Shown: one piece after another, positions 1 through 7,940 of the stretch
Numbering within the stretch: the first letter of the stretch is position 1
Layout: every line of letters begins with the position of its first letter
Assembly (NCBI RefSeq): GCF_900114325.1
Contig: NZ_FOSR01000003.1
Location: 62,001-126,000, forward strand
DNA from: Rhodanobacter glycinis
Lineage (GTDB): Bacteria; Pseudomonadota; Gammaproteobacteria; Xanthomonadales; Rhodanobacteraceae
Direction: 5' to 3'
Length of the DNA stretch: 64,000 bases
The notes under the pieces: model-generated
What the model was told of the DNA's origin: nothing
Databases searched by the model: none
Seen by the model: only the letters and a program-made list of their open reading frames with translations
Made by a program: the position numbers and the translations under genes

Positions 1-472
1 CAAGGATGGCCCTTCGTGCCTGGTGTTCTCGCGCCAGACGCTGAAGCACCAGCAGCGCACCACACAGCAGCTGGCCGACATCGCGCGCGGTGGCTACGTG
101 CTGTCCGATCCGGCCGACACCAAGTTCAAGGCGATCCTGATCGCCACCGGTTCCGAAGTGGAGCTGGCGATGGAAGCGGCGCGTGCGCTGGCGCAGCAGA
201 ATGTGCCGGTACGCGTGGTGTCGATGCCGTGCACCGAAACCTTCGATGCGCAGCCGCTGGAATACCGCGAAGGCGTGTTGCCCGGCTGGTGCCGCGCGCG
301 CGTGGCGGTGGAAGCCGGCATCGCCGACTTCTGGCGCAAGTACGTCGGCCTGGACGGTGAGGTGATCGGCATGACCACCTTCGGCGCCTCGGCTCCGGCG
401 CCGCAGTTGTTCGATTACTTCGGCATCACCGTCGCCCACGTGATCGACGCGACCAGGCGCGTGATCGGCTGA
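1..472 (+). CDS. tkt: Transketolase, C-terminal part (5' end outside window)
   Basis: The reading frame is open from base 2 and encodes the last ~156 residues of transketolase, the thiamine-diphosphate enzyme that moves two-carbon units in the non-oxidative pentose phosphate pathway and Calvin-type sugar interconversions. Visible family features are the [10 protein letters not shown] stretch with the following LKHQQR segment, the ATGSEVELA motif at the start of the C-terminal domain, and the [10 protein letters not shown] and [17 protein letters not shown] motifs. The GTG at 23 is internal and is not the start. The gene is cut by the window edge and ends in a clear intrinsic terminator. Another pentose phosphate gene, rpe, lies 4.7 kb downstream. 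Confidence 0.96.
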   Translation, partial: KDGPSCLVFSRQTLKHQQRTTQQLADIARGGYVLSDPADTKFKAILIATGSEVELAMEAARALAQQNVPVRVVSMPCTETFDAQPLEYREGVLPGWCRARVAVEAGIADFWRKYVGLDGEVIGMTTFGASAPAPQLFDYFGITVAHVIDATRRVIG

Positions 473-493
473 GGCTGGTTTTCGTGTCGTGAA

Positions 494-524
494 AAAGGCG
501 GGCCGTCATGGCCCGCCTTTTGTT
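494..524 (+). terminator. Rho-independent terminator of tkt
   Basis: A perfect 10-bp stem (aaaggcgggc / gcccgccttt) with a 7-base loop is followed by a T-rich tract, 22 bases after the tkt stop codon. Confidence 0.9.
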
Positions 525-743
525 TATCAGTCAGGGTAGGCGAACGGGTTTGCGTGCTGGGCGTTAGTGCTTCACTGGATGGCGGCGCTTGCCCGCTGCT
601 GTTCGGAAGGCTTTTGGGGGCATGTCGCCTTGGTTGGAATGCCTTTGCTACGTGCCGCCACCTGCGGTGTCGGGGGTTCCGTCCGCCTGCCGGCGGGCGG
701 GTTCATTTTCTCGCTTGTCCACAAACGCGTCTGGAACGTGTTT

Positions 744-789
744 GAACGGCGAAGCCGACCCGAAGGGCGGAGGGCAGGATGCCCGGAGT
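744..789 (+). repeat. 46-bp dispersed repeat, copy A
   Basis: The segment, which contains the core cagggcaggatgcccg-like stretch agggcaggatgcccg, matches the reverse complement of 1210-1255 at 41 of 46 positions by direct comparison. The two copies are therefore in inverted orientation, 420 bp apart. Confidence 0.75.
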
Positions 790-1209
790 AAAAAACGGAA
801 CCAAAAGAGGGACACCCTGCGTTCGCGCCCACCGGCTCTGCGAGCCGGCGGGTTCGCGCACGGCTACGGGGGTTCAGCGACAGGGCATCGGGCAACTGCG
901 TCCTGCGTTGCCTCAACTCCGGCATCCATGCCGTCGCCTGCCCTGGCGCTGAACTGGCCGGCATCCATGCCGACCACCCTGCGGGCCTGATCCTCCGCCG
1001 TGCGCCGCTTCTCGAAGGGTTGGAAGAGCGAGCCAGCGCTCAGCTACAGCGCAACCATGTGCCTTATTTCCTAGCCCTCAGTATCCGGTGACGGCGCGGA
1101 GTGGCCGCCGGTGTAACAGGAAGTGTCACGCTTGTTCCAAACTCCTCGACCGCTATGGCTTGTAGGGTCGGCGGGTCCCATAGGCCATTTCTCTGGGTTA
1201 CGTCTCTTG

Positions 1210-1255
1210 ACTACGGGCATCCTGCCCTACGCCCTTCGGGCCAGCTTCGCTGTTC
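1210..1255 (-). repeat. 46-bp dispersed repeat, copy B (inverted)
   Basis: Reverse-complement copy of the element at 744-789, with five mismatches. It is directly followed on the plus strand by a short palindrome (cactgctcctgcagtgg) that is absent from copy A. Confidence 0.75.
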
Positions 1256-1318
1256 GCCACTGCTCCTGCAGTGGCGTGGGCCAGCAAAGAGAGGTAACTC
1301 GGGCGCCGGCAGGCGCTC

Positions 1319-1459
1319 GAAAGCCCGCTGCAAGCGAGCCAATCACCGACCACGCCAATGCAAGCGAAAGCCCGCCGCAGGCGAGCCACCCACCGACCAC
1401 GTCAGAACGAGCAAAAGCCCGCCGCAGGCGAGCAATCTGGCAATCACGAAGAGCACAAG
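1319..1459. repeat. Tandem repeat, 47-bp period, about three units
   Basis: Units begin at 1319, 1366 and 1413, each opening with [ga]aaagcccgc and continuing cgca[ga]gcgagc. The first two units also share a caccgaccacg block. The third decays after about 25 bases. The period is exact across the three units; the repeat runs up to the 3' end of the small membrane-protein gene on the minus strand. Confidence 0.7.
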
Positions 1460-1475
1460 CCAAACCGAAAAACCG

Positions 1476-1892
1476 TCAGGTCACCCCGACCGAGGTGGCC
1501 ACCCCAAAGACAATCGCCATCACGATGGCGACGGCCAGGCACGCGCTGGTCGGGCGAATGCGCCGCTGGTCGAAGCGCGGAATCAATCGCCACAGCAACA
1601 CCACACCCACCAGCATGTCGATCACCAGCACCAGCCGCAGCAGGCTCGAGTGGAGCAGTTCACCGTAGGGTGGGCGCACATTGCCGACATGGATGGCCAC
1701 ACCGGCCACCATCAGCACCCCAAGCAATGTCCAGAGCAGGCAGGCCATGTAGACGCGGTTGAATACGGGCGGACCCTGTTCGCACCAGCGCAACACCACC
1801 CACGCGATCAAGGCGCAGAACAGCGCGCCGATGGAGCTGTAGAGCACCCACCAGACCAGACTGCTGAGCAGGGTGAGCAAGGTCGCGGTCAT
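1476..1892 (-). CDS. Small polytopic membrane protein, unknown function
   Basis: A 138-residue, very hydrophobic protein with about four predicted transmembrane helices (near residues 5-33, 48-70, 82-105 and 116-138) and short charged loops. I do not recognise a named family. The ATG at 1892 is chosen because it overlaps the stop codon of the Mpo1-like gene as ATGA (1889-1892), indicating translational coupling; longer in-frame extensions would run through the upstream gene. It is the last gene of the purC-emrE-Mpo1 series and ends directly at the 47-bp tandem repeat with no obvious terminator. Confidence 0.7.
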   Translation of the reverse strand: MTATLLTLLSSLVWWVLYSSIGALFCALIAWVVLRWCEQGPPVFNRVYMACLLWTLLGVLMVAGVAIHVGNVRPPYGELLHSSLLRLVLVIDMLVGVVLLWRLIPRFDQRRIRPTSACLAVAIVMAIVFGVATSVGVT

Positions 1893-2359
1893 GCCGAGGC
1901 TCCGAGGCCCAGTTTGCGCAGCAGCTTTTCCATCAGCCACGCGGGGCCGATCAGCAGATAGGACATGTCGGTGAGGAAACTGGGGCGGCGCCCTTCGTAA
2001 TGATGGCCGATGAACTGGCCGATCCAGGCGATCACGAACACGATGACTGCCAGGTAGCACAGGTGCTCGGCACCCAGCCGCTCATACAGCACGTGGGTGA
2101 TCAGGCCGAGCACGGCGAAGGCGACCAACAGGGCCGTCGCCAGGCGACGCGAGCGCTGCCAGTACCAATAGAACGCCAGCACCATCACCAACACGGCCCA
2201 GGAACCTTGGCGGGCCAGCGAGGCCGGTATCGGAATGGCCCAGAGCAGGGCGATTACCGACCACACGATCGGTGGTACGCATAGCCAGTGCAGTCGCTGG
2301 TTGGTCGGATTGCGATGGTCGCTGCTGTAGCTGTCGAGCCACTCCTGCATGGTACGCAT
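1889..2359 (-). CDS. Mpo1-like / DUF962 membrane protein
   Basis: A 156-residue protein of the DUF962 (YGL010w/Mpo1) family. The family signatures are visible: an N-terminal HRNPTNQRLHWLCVPP-type segment with conserved His, and a C-terminal IGHHYEGRRP followed by a membrane-embedded hairpin. About four transmembrane helices are expected. The yeast member Mpo1 is an iron-dependent dioxygenase that shortens 2-hydroxy fatty acids by alpha-oxidation; the conserved histidines are present here, so lipid oxidation is plausible, but the bacterial substrate is unknown. It lies 24 bp after the SMR transporter gene and overlaps the next small membrane-protein gene by 4 bases. Confidence 0.85.
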   Translation of the reverse strand: MRTMQEWLDSYSSDHRNPTNQRLHWLCVPPIVWSVIALLWAIPIPASLARQGSWAVLVMVLAFYWYWQRSRRLATALLVAFAVLGLITHVLYERLGAEHLCYLAVIVFVIAWIGQFIGHHYEGRRPSFLTDMSYLLIGPAWLMEKLLRKLGLGASA

Positions 2360-2383
2360 GGTTGGAATCCCCCGGTTGGGCGC

Positions 2384-2716
2384 TCAGTGGGCGCTGCTTT
2401 TGGATAGCAGGTTCAGCACCAGGACGCCAGCAACGATCAGGCCGATGCCGATGCCCCCGGCAAAGTCGATTTTCTGGCGGAACAGCACCGCGCCGATCAG
2501 TGTGATCAAAACGGTGCCGGCGCCTGCCCATACCGCGTACGCGATGCCCACCGGCATGCGTCGCAAGGTGAGGCTGAGGAAATAGAACGCGGTCGCGTAG
2601 CTGGCGACCACGATCACGCTGGGCCAAAAGCGGCTGAAGCCTTCGCTGGTCTTCAGCGCGCTGGTGCCGATCACTTCGGCGATGATCGCGATGGTCAGCG
2701 ACAGCCAGGCGTTCAT
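2384..2716 (-). CDS. Small multidrug resistance (SMR) family exporter
   Basis: 110 residues, the usual length of EmrE/QacE-type proteins, with four transmembrane helices. The essential proton/substrate-binding glutamate is E14 in [11 protein letters not shown], and the helix-3 signature [11 protein letters not shown] is intact, which points to the EmrE-like rather than the guanidinium-export (Gdx/SugE) subgroup. The protein would act as an antiparallel dimer in the inner membrane, exchanging protons for cationic compounds. The start lies 3 bp after the purC stop, so the two genes are very likely cotranscribed. Confidence 0.9.
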   Translation of the reverse strand: MNAWLSLTIAIIAEVIGTSALKTSEGFSRFWPSVIVVASYATAFYFLSLTLRRMPVGIAYAVWAGAGTVLITLIGAVLFRQKIDFAGGIGIGLIVAGVLVLNLLSKSSAH

Positions 2717-2719
2717 GGG

Positions 2720-3616
2720 TCAGTCCAGCCGGATACCGGCGAGCCGTTCCAGCGCCTCGGCATACTTGGCGCGGGTACGCGCGATGACGTCGGCGGGAAT
2801 TTTCGGGCCGGGTGCCGTCTTGTTCCAGTCCTGCGTTTCCAGCCAGTCGCGCACGAATTGCTTGTCGTAGCTGGGCGGGCTGATGCCGACGCGGTATTCG
2901 TCGGCGGGCCAGTAGCGCGACGAATCGGGGGTAAGCATTTCGTCCATCACGTACAGCTTGCCGTCTTCGTCGGTGCCGAACTCGAATTTGGTGTCGGCCA
3001 GGATGATGCCGCGCTCGGCGGCGTAGGCGGCGGCCCATTTGTAGATGGCCAGCGTGGCGTCGCGGACCTGGTTGGCCAGCTCCACGCCGACGGCGGAAAC
3101 CACCGTATCGAAACTCACGTTCTCGTCGTGGTCGCCCACCGCAGCCTTGGTCGAGGGGGTGAAGATCGGTTCCGGCAATTGCTGCGCCTGTTGCAGGCCG
3201 GTGGGCAACGTGATGCCACACAATGTGCCGCTGCGTTGGTAATCCTTCCAGCCCGAGCCGATCAGGTAGCCGCGCGCGATCGCTTCCACCGGCACCGGTT
3301 TCAAGCGACGTGTCACCACCGCGCGCTTTTCGTACAGCGCCGGGTCCACCCCGGCCGGCAACACCTCGGCCAACGGGGTGTGCAGCAGGTGGTTGGGGAT
3401 GATGTGTGCGGTCTTGCCGAACCAGAAATTGGAAATCTGCGTGAGCATCTCGCCCTTGCCGGGAATCGGGTCGGGCATCACCACGTCGAAGGCGGACAGG
3501 CGGTCGGTGGCAACGATCAGCAGCCGATTGCCAGACAGCGCATAAACATCGCGCACCTTGCCGCGGTGGATCAGGTCGAGGCCGGGCAGGTCGGCTTGCA
3601 GCAAGGTGGTAGGCAC
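2720..3616 (-). CDS. purC: Phosphoribosylaminoimidazole-succinocarboxamide synthase (SAICAR synthetase)
   Basis: 298 residues. It joins CAIR and aspartate using ATP in purine biosynthesis. The N-terminal GKVRDVY motif of the ATP-grasp-like fold, the [10 protein letters not shown] motif and the later [12 protein letters not shown] segment are all visible and typical of the longer SAICAR synthetases. A GTG start at 3616 is preferred because GGAG sits 5 bases upstream and it gives the family-typical beginning ([11 protein letters not shown]). A longer frame to 3724 has no matching start site. It is the first gene of a four-gene run with the SMR exporter, the Mpo1-like protein and the small membrane protein. 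Confidence 0.95.
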   Translation of the reverse strand: MPTTLLQADLPGLDLIHRGKVRDVYALSGNRLLIVATDRLSAFDVVMPDPIPGKGEMLTQISNFWFGKTAHIIPNHLLHTPLAEVLPAGVDPALYEKRAVVTRRLKPVPVEAIARGYLIGSGWKDYQRSGTLCGITLPTGLQQAQQLPEPIFTPSTKAAVGDHDENVSFDTVVSAVGVELANQVRDATLAIYKWAAAYAAERGIILADTKFEFGTDEDGKLYVMDEMLTPDSSRYWPADEYRVGISPPSYDKQFVRDWLETQDWNKTAPGPKIPADVIARTRAKYAEALERLAGIRLD

Positions 3617-3651
3617 GTGCGCTCCGAATACGTTGGGTGGAGGGATCGCCC

Positions 3652-3657
3652 ATTGTA
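3652..3657 (-). promoter_or_regulatory. Possible -10 element of purC
   Basis: TACAAT on the minus strand, 36 bases upstream of the purC start; no good -35 is seen at 17 bp. Confidence 0.35.
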
Positions 3658-3865
3658 GCGGCGCCGCGCCGCAGTGGCGGCGTGAGCGTTCAGAAGCGTG
3701 GCCACGGCCATCGTCCGACTGCAAAGTCCTGTCTGCGGTCCATTTTTCCGCCGCTTCCTGGCCCAGGGCACTGCCATGGGCCGCCGAATCGCCGAAAAGC
3801 GGGCCTCACAGGTGAGGCATTTCGCCTCGAACCATGGCTGTGACCCACGCTCCCGCGGCCGGCAC

Positions 3866-3874
3866 TGCTAGAAT
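3866..3874 (+). promoter_or_regulatory. Extended -10 promoter for the cytochrome c gene
   Basis: TGCTAGAAT (TGn plus TAGAAT) lies 29 bases upstream of the cytochrome c start codon. No recognisable -35 is needed for an extended -10 promoter. Confidence 0.45.
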
Positions 3875-3902
3875 CGGCGACTTTATTGTTTCCTTCCTGC
3901 CG

Positions 3903-4223
3903 ATGCGAACCGTACTGATTGCGGCACTCAGCTTCGCTTTTGCCTTTCCGGCCGTGGCCGCCACGCCGGCGAAGCCCGTGCGGCTCGGCCTGTGCGCGGC
4001 CTGCCATGGCGACACCGGCATGGCTCGCGTGCCTGGCGTGCCCAATCTCGCCGGGCAGAAGCTGGACTACCTGCGCAAGGCCCTCAAGGACTACCGCGAT
4101 GGCAGCCGCAACGTGGCGGTGATGCGTGCCGCCATCGGCCCGCTCAGCGATGCGGACCTCGATGCGCTAGCGCAGTGGTACAGCGCCCAGTTGCCGCAGC
4201 CGCCGGCCAAGTCGCAGCCATGA
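3903..4223 (+). CDS. Class I c-type cytochrome (c553-like), periplasmic
   Basis: 106 residues. A Sec signal peptide (MRTVLIAALS...AVAA) with a cleavage site near residue 20 is followed by a single haem-binding CAACH motif (C31, C34, H35). A methionine in the VMRAAIGPLSDADLDALAQW region is the likely second axial ligand. Size and pattern fit the small electron-carrier cytochromes c553/c4-half type that feed terminal oxidases. ATG 3903 is chosen because it begins the signal peptide. The stop overlaps the djlA start by 4 bases, so the two are translationally coupled. Confidence 0.9.
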   Translation: MRTVLIAALSFAFAFPAVAATPAKPVRLGLCAACHGDTGMARVPGVPNLAGQKLDYLRKALKDYRDGSRNVAVMRAAIGPLSDADLDALAQWYSAQLPQPPAKSQP

Positions 4224-5035
4224 GTTACACCTACACCATCTGGTTCGCCATAGCCGGCCTGCTGCTGGGCCACGGCGTCGTCGGTGCGGCGGTGGGCGGC
4301 ATCATCGGCTTCGTGCTGGACAACCTGCGCTTCAGCCAGCGCCGCAGCGCCACGCCGGAAGCCGGTGGCTTCGTGGGGCCGCTGTTTGCCCTGCTCGGTG
4401 CGGTGGCGAAATCGGACGGCCGGGTCTCCGAGGCGGAAATCGCCGTCGCCGAACGCATGATGACGCGGATGGGCCTCAGCGCGGAGTTGCGCCAGCAGGC
4501 CGTGGCCAGCTTCAACCGCGGCAAGCAGCCGGAATTCGACGTCACCCCGATGATCGACGAGCTGCGCCAGTGGGTCGGCTTGCGTCGCGACCACGCTTTC
4601 CCCGTGCTCGACGTGGTGATCGAGACGGTGCTGGCCGAAGGCAATCCGCCACCGGAAAAGATGGCGATCCTGCGCCAGTTGGCCTTCGCCCTGCGGGTCA
4701 GCGACATGGAGCTGATGGCGCTGATGGCGATGAAGGGCTACGCATGGAACGCCGGCACCGGTGGCCAGCGCGGCTACAGTCGCGGTACCGGCGGAAGTGG
4801 CGGCTACGTGCCGCCCACGCGAAATACCCAGGGCCCCGATCCCTACGCCATTCTTGGCATTGCCCGTGACGCGGATGACCGCGCGGTGAAGCGCGCTTAT
4901 CGCAAGCTGATTTCCGAACATCATCCGGACCGCCTCGGCGACCTGCCCGAAGACATGCGCAAGCGCGCCGAGTCGCGTGCCAGCGAGATCAATGCCGCCT
5001 ACGACCGCATCAAGGAAGAGCGCGGGTTCAAATGA
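4220..5035 (+). CDS. djlA: DjlA-type membrane-anchored DnaJ co-chaperone
   Basis: 271 residues, the same length as the Escherichia coli protein. Order: N-terminal membrane helix (residues about 6-32, glycine-rich), TerB-like alpha-helical domain (about 48-165), a Gly/Thr/Tyr-rich linker, and a C-terminal J domain with YAILGI...KRAYRKLISEHHPDRL, including the HPD tripeptide that stimulates DnaK ATPase. DjlA is anchored in the inner membrane with the J domain in the cytoplasm and influences envelope stress responses. The ATG at 4220 overlaps the cytochrome stop (ATGA). Confidence 0.93.
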   Translation: MSYTYTIWFAIAGLLLGHGVVGAAVGGIIGFVLDNLRFSQRRSATPEAGGFVGPLFALLGAVAKSDGRVSEAEIAVAERMMTRMGLSAELRQQAVASFNRGKQPEFDVTPMIDELRQWVGLRRDHAFPVLDVVIETVLAEGNPPPEKMAILRQLAFALRVSDMELMALMAMKGYAWNAGTGGQRGYSRGTGGSGGYVPPTRNTQGPDPYAILGIARDADDRAVKRAYRKLISEHHPDRLGDLPEDMRKRAESRASEINAAYDRIKEERGFK

Positions 5036-5045
5036 CCGAATGACA

Positions 5046-5140
5046 TGTAGGAGCGCACCCTGTGCGCGAAAAGCCTACGAAGCGATGACGCCGTAAACTT
5101 CCATCGCACCCCTTCATCGCGCACAGGGTGCGCTCCTACA
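5046..5140. repeat. REP-like palindrome, family A, copy 1
   Basis: Perfect 24-bp inverted arms (5046-5069 and 5117-5140) containing gtaggagcgcaccctgtg flank a 47-base spacer, between djlA and rpe. The same arm sequence occurs at 18140-18221. The form is that of REP/BIME elements mobilised by RAYT transposases, none of which is encoded in this window. Confidence 0.85.
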
Positions 5141-5156
5141 TCGCAGAGACGACGCC

Positions 5157-5831
5157 ATGGCCAAGCAATCCCCCGTCATCGCCCCCTCCATCCTTTCCGC
5201 CGATTTCGCCCGACTGGGCGAGGACACCGCCGCCGTGCTGGCCGCCGGTGGCGACTGGGTGCATTTTGACGTGATGGACAACCATTACGTACCCAACCTC
5301 ACGATGGGGCCGATGGTGCTCAAGGCGCTGCGCAAGTACGGCGTCACCGCGCCGATCGACGTGCACCTGATGGTCAAGCCGGTCGATCGCATCGCCCCGG
5401 ATTTCGCCAAGGCCGGCGCCAGCCTGATCAGCTTCCATCCGGAAGCCAGCGAACATGTCGACCGTACCATCGGCCTGATCCGTGACTCCGGCTGCAAGGC
5501 GGGCCTGGTGTTCAACCCGGCCACGTCGCTGGATTGCCTCGACTACGTGCTGGACAAGCTCGACCTGGTGCTGATCATGTCGGTGAACCCCGGCTTCGGT
5601 GGCCAGAAGTTCATTCCGATGGCGTTGGAGAAACTGCGTCGCGTGCGTCGCATGATCGACGAGCGCGGGCTGGACGTGCGGCTGGAAATCGATGGCGGCG
5701 TCAACGCCGACAACATCGGCGCCATTGCCGCCGCCGGCGCGGATACCTTCGTCGCCGGATCGGCGATCTTCGGTGCGGATGATTACGCGGCGGAGATTGC
5801 CGCCATGCGCGAGGCCATCGCCCGCGCATAA
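5157..5831 (+). CDS. rpe: Ribulose-phosphate 3-epimerase
   Basis: 224 residues. It interconverts D-ribulose 5-phosphate and D-xylulose 5-phosphate. The TIM-barrel signatures are intact: [10 protein letters not shown] at the N-terminus, [17 protein letters not shown] with metal-binding His and Asp, [18 protein letters not shown] and the C-terminal phosphate-binding [10 protein letters not shown] and AGSAIFG. The ATG follows a REP-like palindrome by 16 bases. In related genomes rpe is found close to trpE; here trpE is 6.7 kb away with other genes between. Confidence 0.97.
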   Translation: MAKQSPVIAPSILSADFARLGEDTAAVLAAGGDWVHFDVMDNHYVPNLTMGPMVLKALRKYGVTAPIDVHLMVKPVDRIAPDFAKAGASLISFHPEASEHVDRTIGLIRDSGCKAGLVFNPATSLDCLDYVLDKLDLVLIMSVNPGFGGQKFIPMALEKLRRVRRMIDERGLDVRLEIDGGVNADNIGAIAAAGADTFVAGSAIFGADDYAAEIAAMREAIARA

Positions 5832-5833
5832 AA

Positions 5834-5861
5834 ATCCCGACGCAACGAATTGCGCCGGGAT
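5834..5861. terminator. Hairpin after rpe
   Basis: Stem atcccg-cgcaa / ttgcg-cgggat with one internal mismatch and a cgaa tetraloop starts 3 bases after the rpe stop. A run of A residues precedes it on the plus strand, so the U-tract lies on minus-strand transcripts; for rpe it lacks a T-run and may act as a 3' stabilising hairpin. Confidence 0.5.
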
Positions 5862-6090
5862 CAAAGAGCGTCGTGACGACGCTTGAGGAGAGCACCATTG
5901 ACTTGCGCACCTGCGCCGTCGCGATCGTGGAGGCTCAAACCAACGCTCGCGGCGACTTCCACGGCCATGGAAGGCGCGCCTGTCGAAGTATCGGACCGGG
6001 TTCTTTTCGATTGGTTCCCTGAACGCGGAAAATCCGCGACACGGCCCACCTGCGCATGCCGGGCAGCAGCGAGGCCGCGCGCAAAACGCA
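5862..6090. other. Intergenic, no supported gene
   Basis: Open frames on both strands here are unconvincing. A GAGGAG followed by TTG at 5899 could start a 73-codon frame, but the protein is low-complexity and runs into the terminator hairpin at 6091-6117, so I do not call it. Confidence 0.5.
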
Positions 6091-6117
6091 AAAAAAGCCC
6101 CTCCGCGGGGAGGGGCT
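6091..6117 (-). terminator. Rho-independent terminator (minus strand)
   Basis: Read on the minus strand, a GC-rich stem agcccctcc/ggaggggct closes directly before seven T residues. It lies 33 bases after the end of the small ORF at 6150-6287 and supports a minus-strand transcript there. Confidence 0.85.
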
Positions 6118-6149
6118 GAAGGAACGGCGGGAAAGCCGTGAACGTGCGG

Positions 6150-6287
6150 TTACAGCGGTTGCCTGTTCGGATCGGCGCGCTGGCTCCAGGTGGTGACCGG
6201 CGCGCATCCTTTCGCGCCGGTCACGCCCACGCCTTCCACGGCAATCGAAACGATCATGGCAAACGGCATCAAACGGGATCGAGACAT
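6150..6287 (-). CDS. Small hypothetical protein (45 aa)
   Basis: A 45-codon frame starting MSRSRLMPFAMIVSIAVEG with a short hydrophobic N-terminal segment (residues about 6-22), then a polar tail containing a single cysteine and ending in RQPL. It lies 11 bases after the 38-codon membrane peptide on the same strand and is followed by a strong terminator, which together argue for a real bicistronic transcript. The start codon has only a weak upstream GAG. I do not recognise the family. The hydrophobic stretch could be a signal anchor. Confidence 0.5.
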   Translation of the reverse strand: MSRSRLMPFAMIVSIAVEGVGVTGAKGCAPVTTWSQRADPNRQPL

Positions 6288-6298
6288 GTGGGCGCTGC

Positions 6299-6415
6299 TC
6301 AAGGCAGCATCAGCAACAGCGCCAGCAGCAGGGCACCCAGTGCCAGCACCACGCGCAATGGCTCGAAGTGGTGCAGTTCGGCATCGGGATCGGGGCGCTG
6401 GGAGGTGTTGGGCAT
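6299..6415 (-). CDS. Tiny single-pass membrane protein (38 aa)
   Basis: A 38-codon frame with an AGGAA ribosome binding site 8 bases before the ATG. Residues 1-18 are polar (Pro, Asp, His, Glu) and residues 19-38 form one Leu/Ala/Val transmembrane helix running to the C-terminus. It is transcribed divergently from the response regulator gene, whose start is 179 bases away. No family is recognised. Its position makes it a candidate target or accessory of the neighbouring two-component system, but this is inference. Confidence 0.55.
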   Translation of the reverse strand: MPNTSQRPDPDAELHHFEPLRVVLALGALLLALLLMLP

Positions 6416-6593
6416 CGTCGGGGTTCCTGCGGGGCTGGATTCCATCAGGCGCCCGTCAGCGGCGCGTCAGCCGTCCGCCAGCGGGCGAAGCGGCGACCGA
6501 ATCGGGCAAAACGCGGGCAGTGGCGAACGGCGGCTTGCGCGAGACCGCCGCGCATAGCACGCTGCGCAGCATCACCTCACAGGACAATCGCCC

Positions 6594-7283
6594 ATGGGTC
6601 GCAGCATCGCCATCGTCGAGGACGAACCGCTGATTCGCGCCAATTACGTCGAGGCGCTGAACCGTTTCGGCTACGACACGCGCGGTTACGGGTCGCGCCA
6701 GGATGCGTCCACCGCGTTTGCGGCCAGGTTGCCCGAGCTGGTCATCATCGATATTGGCCTGGGCGACGAGCCGGAAGGTGGCTTCGACCTGTGCCGCGAA
6801 TTGCGCGCCAAGTCGGGCACGCTGCCGATCATCTTCCTCACCGCGCGCGATTCGGATTTCGACGTGATCTCCGGCCTGCGCCTGGGCGCCGACGACTACC
6901 TCAGCAAGGACACCAGCCTGCACCAGCTGGCCGCGCGCATCGCCGCGCTGTTCCGCCGGATCGAGTCGCTGAAGGCGCCGACGTCCAGCGAGACGGTGAT
7001 CGAACATGGTCCGCTGAAGCTCGAATCCGAGCGCATGCGCATCACCTGGAATGATGCGGAAGTACCGCTCACCGTCACCGAATTCTGGATGGTGCACACG
7101 CTGGTGCGCTTCCCCGGCCACGTGAAGAACCGCGACCAGCTGATGCGCGAGGCCGAGCTGGTGGTGGATGATGCCACCATCACCTCGCACATCAAGCGCA
7201 TCCGCAAGAAGTTCATCGCGGTGGCGCCGGAGTTCGATGCCATCGAGACCGTGCATGGCGTCGGCTACCGGTGGAAGCCGTGA
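6594..7283 (+). CDS. OmpR-family response regulator
   Basis: 229 residues. The receiver domain (about 1-120) has the acidic pair ED at 9-10, phosphoacceptor D53 in LVIIDIGLGDE, T83 and K105, all canonical. The C-terminal winged helix (about 135-229) ends with the family-typical VHGVGYRWKP. It should bind DNA as a dimer on phosphorylation by the kinase encoded 660 bp downstream. The gene overlaps the following secreted-protein gene (TGATG), which places a periplasmic protein between regulator and kinase in one operon. The sequence resembles regulators annotated with the proteobacterial dedicated sortase system, but no sortase is present. Confidence 0.92.
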   Translation: MGRSIAIVEDEPLIRANYVEALNRFGYDTRGYGSRQDASTAFAARLPELVIIDIGLGDEPEGGFDLCRELRAKSGTLPIIFLTARDSDFDVISGLRLGADDYLSKDTSLHQLAARIAALFRRIESLKAPTSSETVIEHGPLKLESERMRITWNDAEVPLTVTEFWMVHTLVRFPGHVKNRDQLMREAELVVDDATITSHIKRIRKKFIAVAPEFDAIETVHGVGYRWKP

Positions 7284-7909
7284 TGCGCGGATGTCGTGCG
7301 TGGCTGCTGCTAGCGCTGTGCGCGTACGGCATATCGGCATGGGCGGGCGGAGCAGCGGCGACAACGGCCGGGTCGGGCGCCACCCCGGGCAACGTGCTGG
7401 CCCATGGTGCGCGCGACGGCAAGGTTCCGGCTTGGGCGATTGCCGTGGACACGCCGGCCGGCTGGACCCGCGATTGCTGCACCTATGCCCGCGCCATCGG
7501 CGTCGACGCGGTGCTCTACCAGGGCGAATGGACCGGCAAGCCGCAGCGGGTGATGGTGCTCAATGTATGGCCGAGCAAGTTGCCCACGTTGCAGGCCGAG
7601 CTGGATGCCGATCGCAAGCATTACCTGCAGCGCGATCCGACCGCGAAGACGCGCAGCTTTCCCGTGCCGCATGCCGCCATGCCGTGCCAGGCCACCGTTT
7701 ACGAAGGCAGCGACCATGTCGACGACGTGGTCGCCTTCTGCGATCCCGGCAAGGCCAGTGGCGTGCGCCTGAGCTGGTCGATGAGCTTCAACGACGGCGG
7801 CCCGCAGCAGCGCGCCTTGCTCGACGACTTCATGCGCGTGGTGGTGGCTTCGCATTACCGGCACTACGTGGCGCCGCCGTTGGCGAAACCCGCGGCGGCC
7901 GCCCACTGA
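7283..7909 (+). CDS. Secreted hypothetical protein between regulator and kinase
   Basis: 208 residues with a clear signal peptide (hydrophobic residues 6-20, cleavage near AWAGG). The mature protein has a WTRDCCTYARAIGVDAVLYQGEWTG-like segment with adjacent cysteines, a later CQATVYEGSD region, and C-terminal aromatic/basic residues. I do not recognise a family. ATG 7283 shares a base with the regulator's stop. Its place between a response regulator and a kinase that has a large periplasmic domain suggests a periplasmic accessory or signal-binding role; this is inference from context. Confidence 0.75.
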   Translation: MRGCRAWLLLALCAYGISAWAGGAAATTAGSGATPGNVLAHGARDGKVPAWAIAVDTPAGWTRDCCTYARAIGVDAVLYQGEWTGKPQRVMVLNVWPSKLPTLQAELDADRKHYLQRDPTAKTRSFPVPHAAMPCQATVYEGSDHVDDVVAFCDPGKASGVRLSWSMSFNDGGPQQRALLDDFMRVVVASHYRHYVAPPLAKPAAAAH

Positions 7910-7940
7910 GCCGCGCATTGCATAACCTCATGGCCACGCC

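Larger units (their letters stand above)
530..1475. other. Gene-free, repeat-rich intergenic region
   Basis: No frame here shows a convincing protein: the open frames are arginine/proline-rich, overlap each other on all strands and lack ribosome binding sites. The stretch holds two inverted copies of a 46-bp element (744-789 and 1210-1255) and a 47-bp tandem repeat (1319-1459). It separates tkt from the convergent purC operon and looks like a decayed repeat-accumulating intergenic site. Confidence 0.7.

Noticed and set aside
1319-1459. CRISPR-like array
   Set aside because: Only about three units with a 47-bp period, without constant repeats alternating with unrelated spacers, and no cas genes in the window. 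It is a decaying tandem repeat.
1101-1961. Long plus-strand open frame as a protein gene
   Set aside because: Low-complexity sequence rich in His, Gln and Arg, overlapping the 47-bp repeats and antisense to two recognisable membrane-protein genes; no ribosome binding site.
5899-6120. Plus-strand small gene after rpe, with GAGGAG and TTG
   Set aside because: The encoded sequence is low-complexity, has no recognisable features and ends inside the minus-strand terminator stem.
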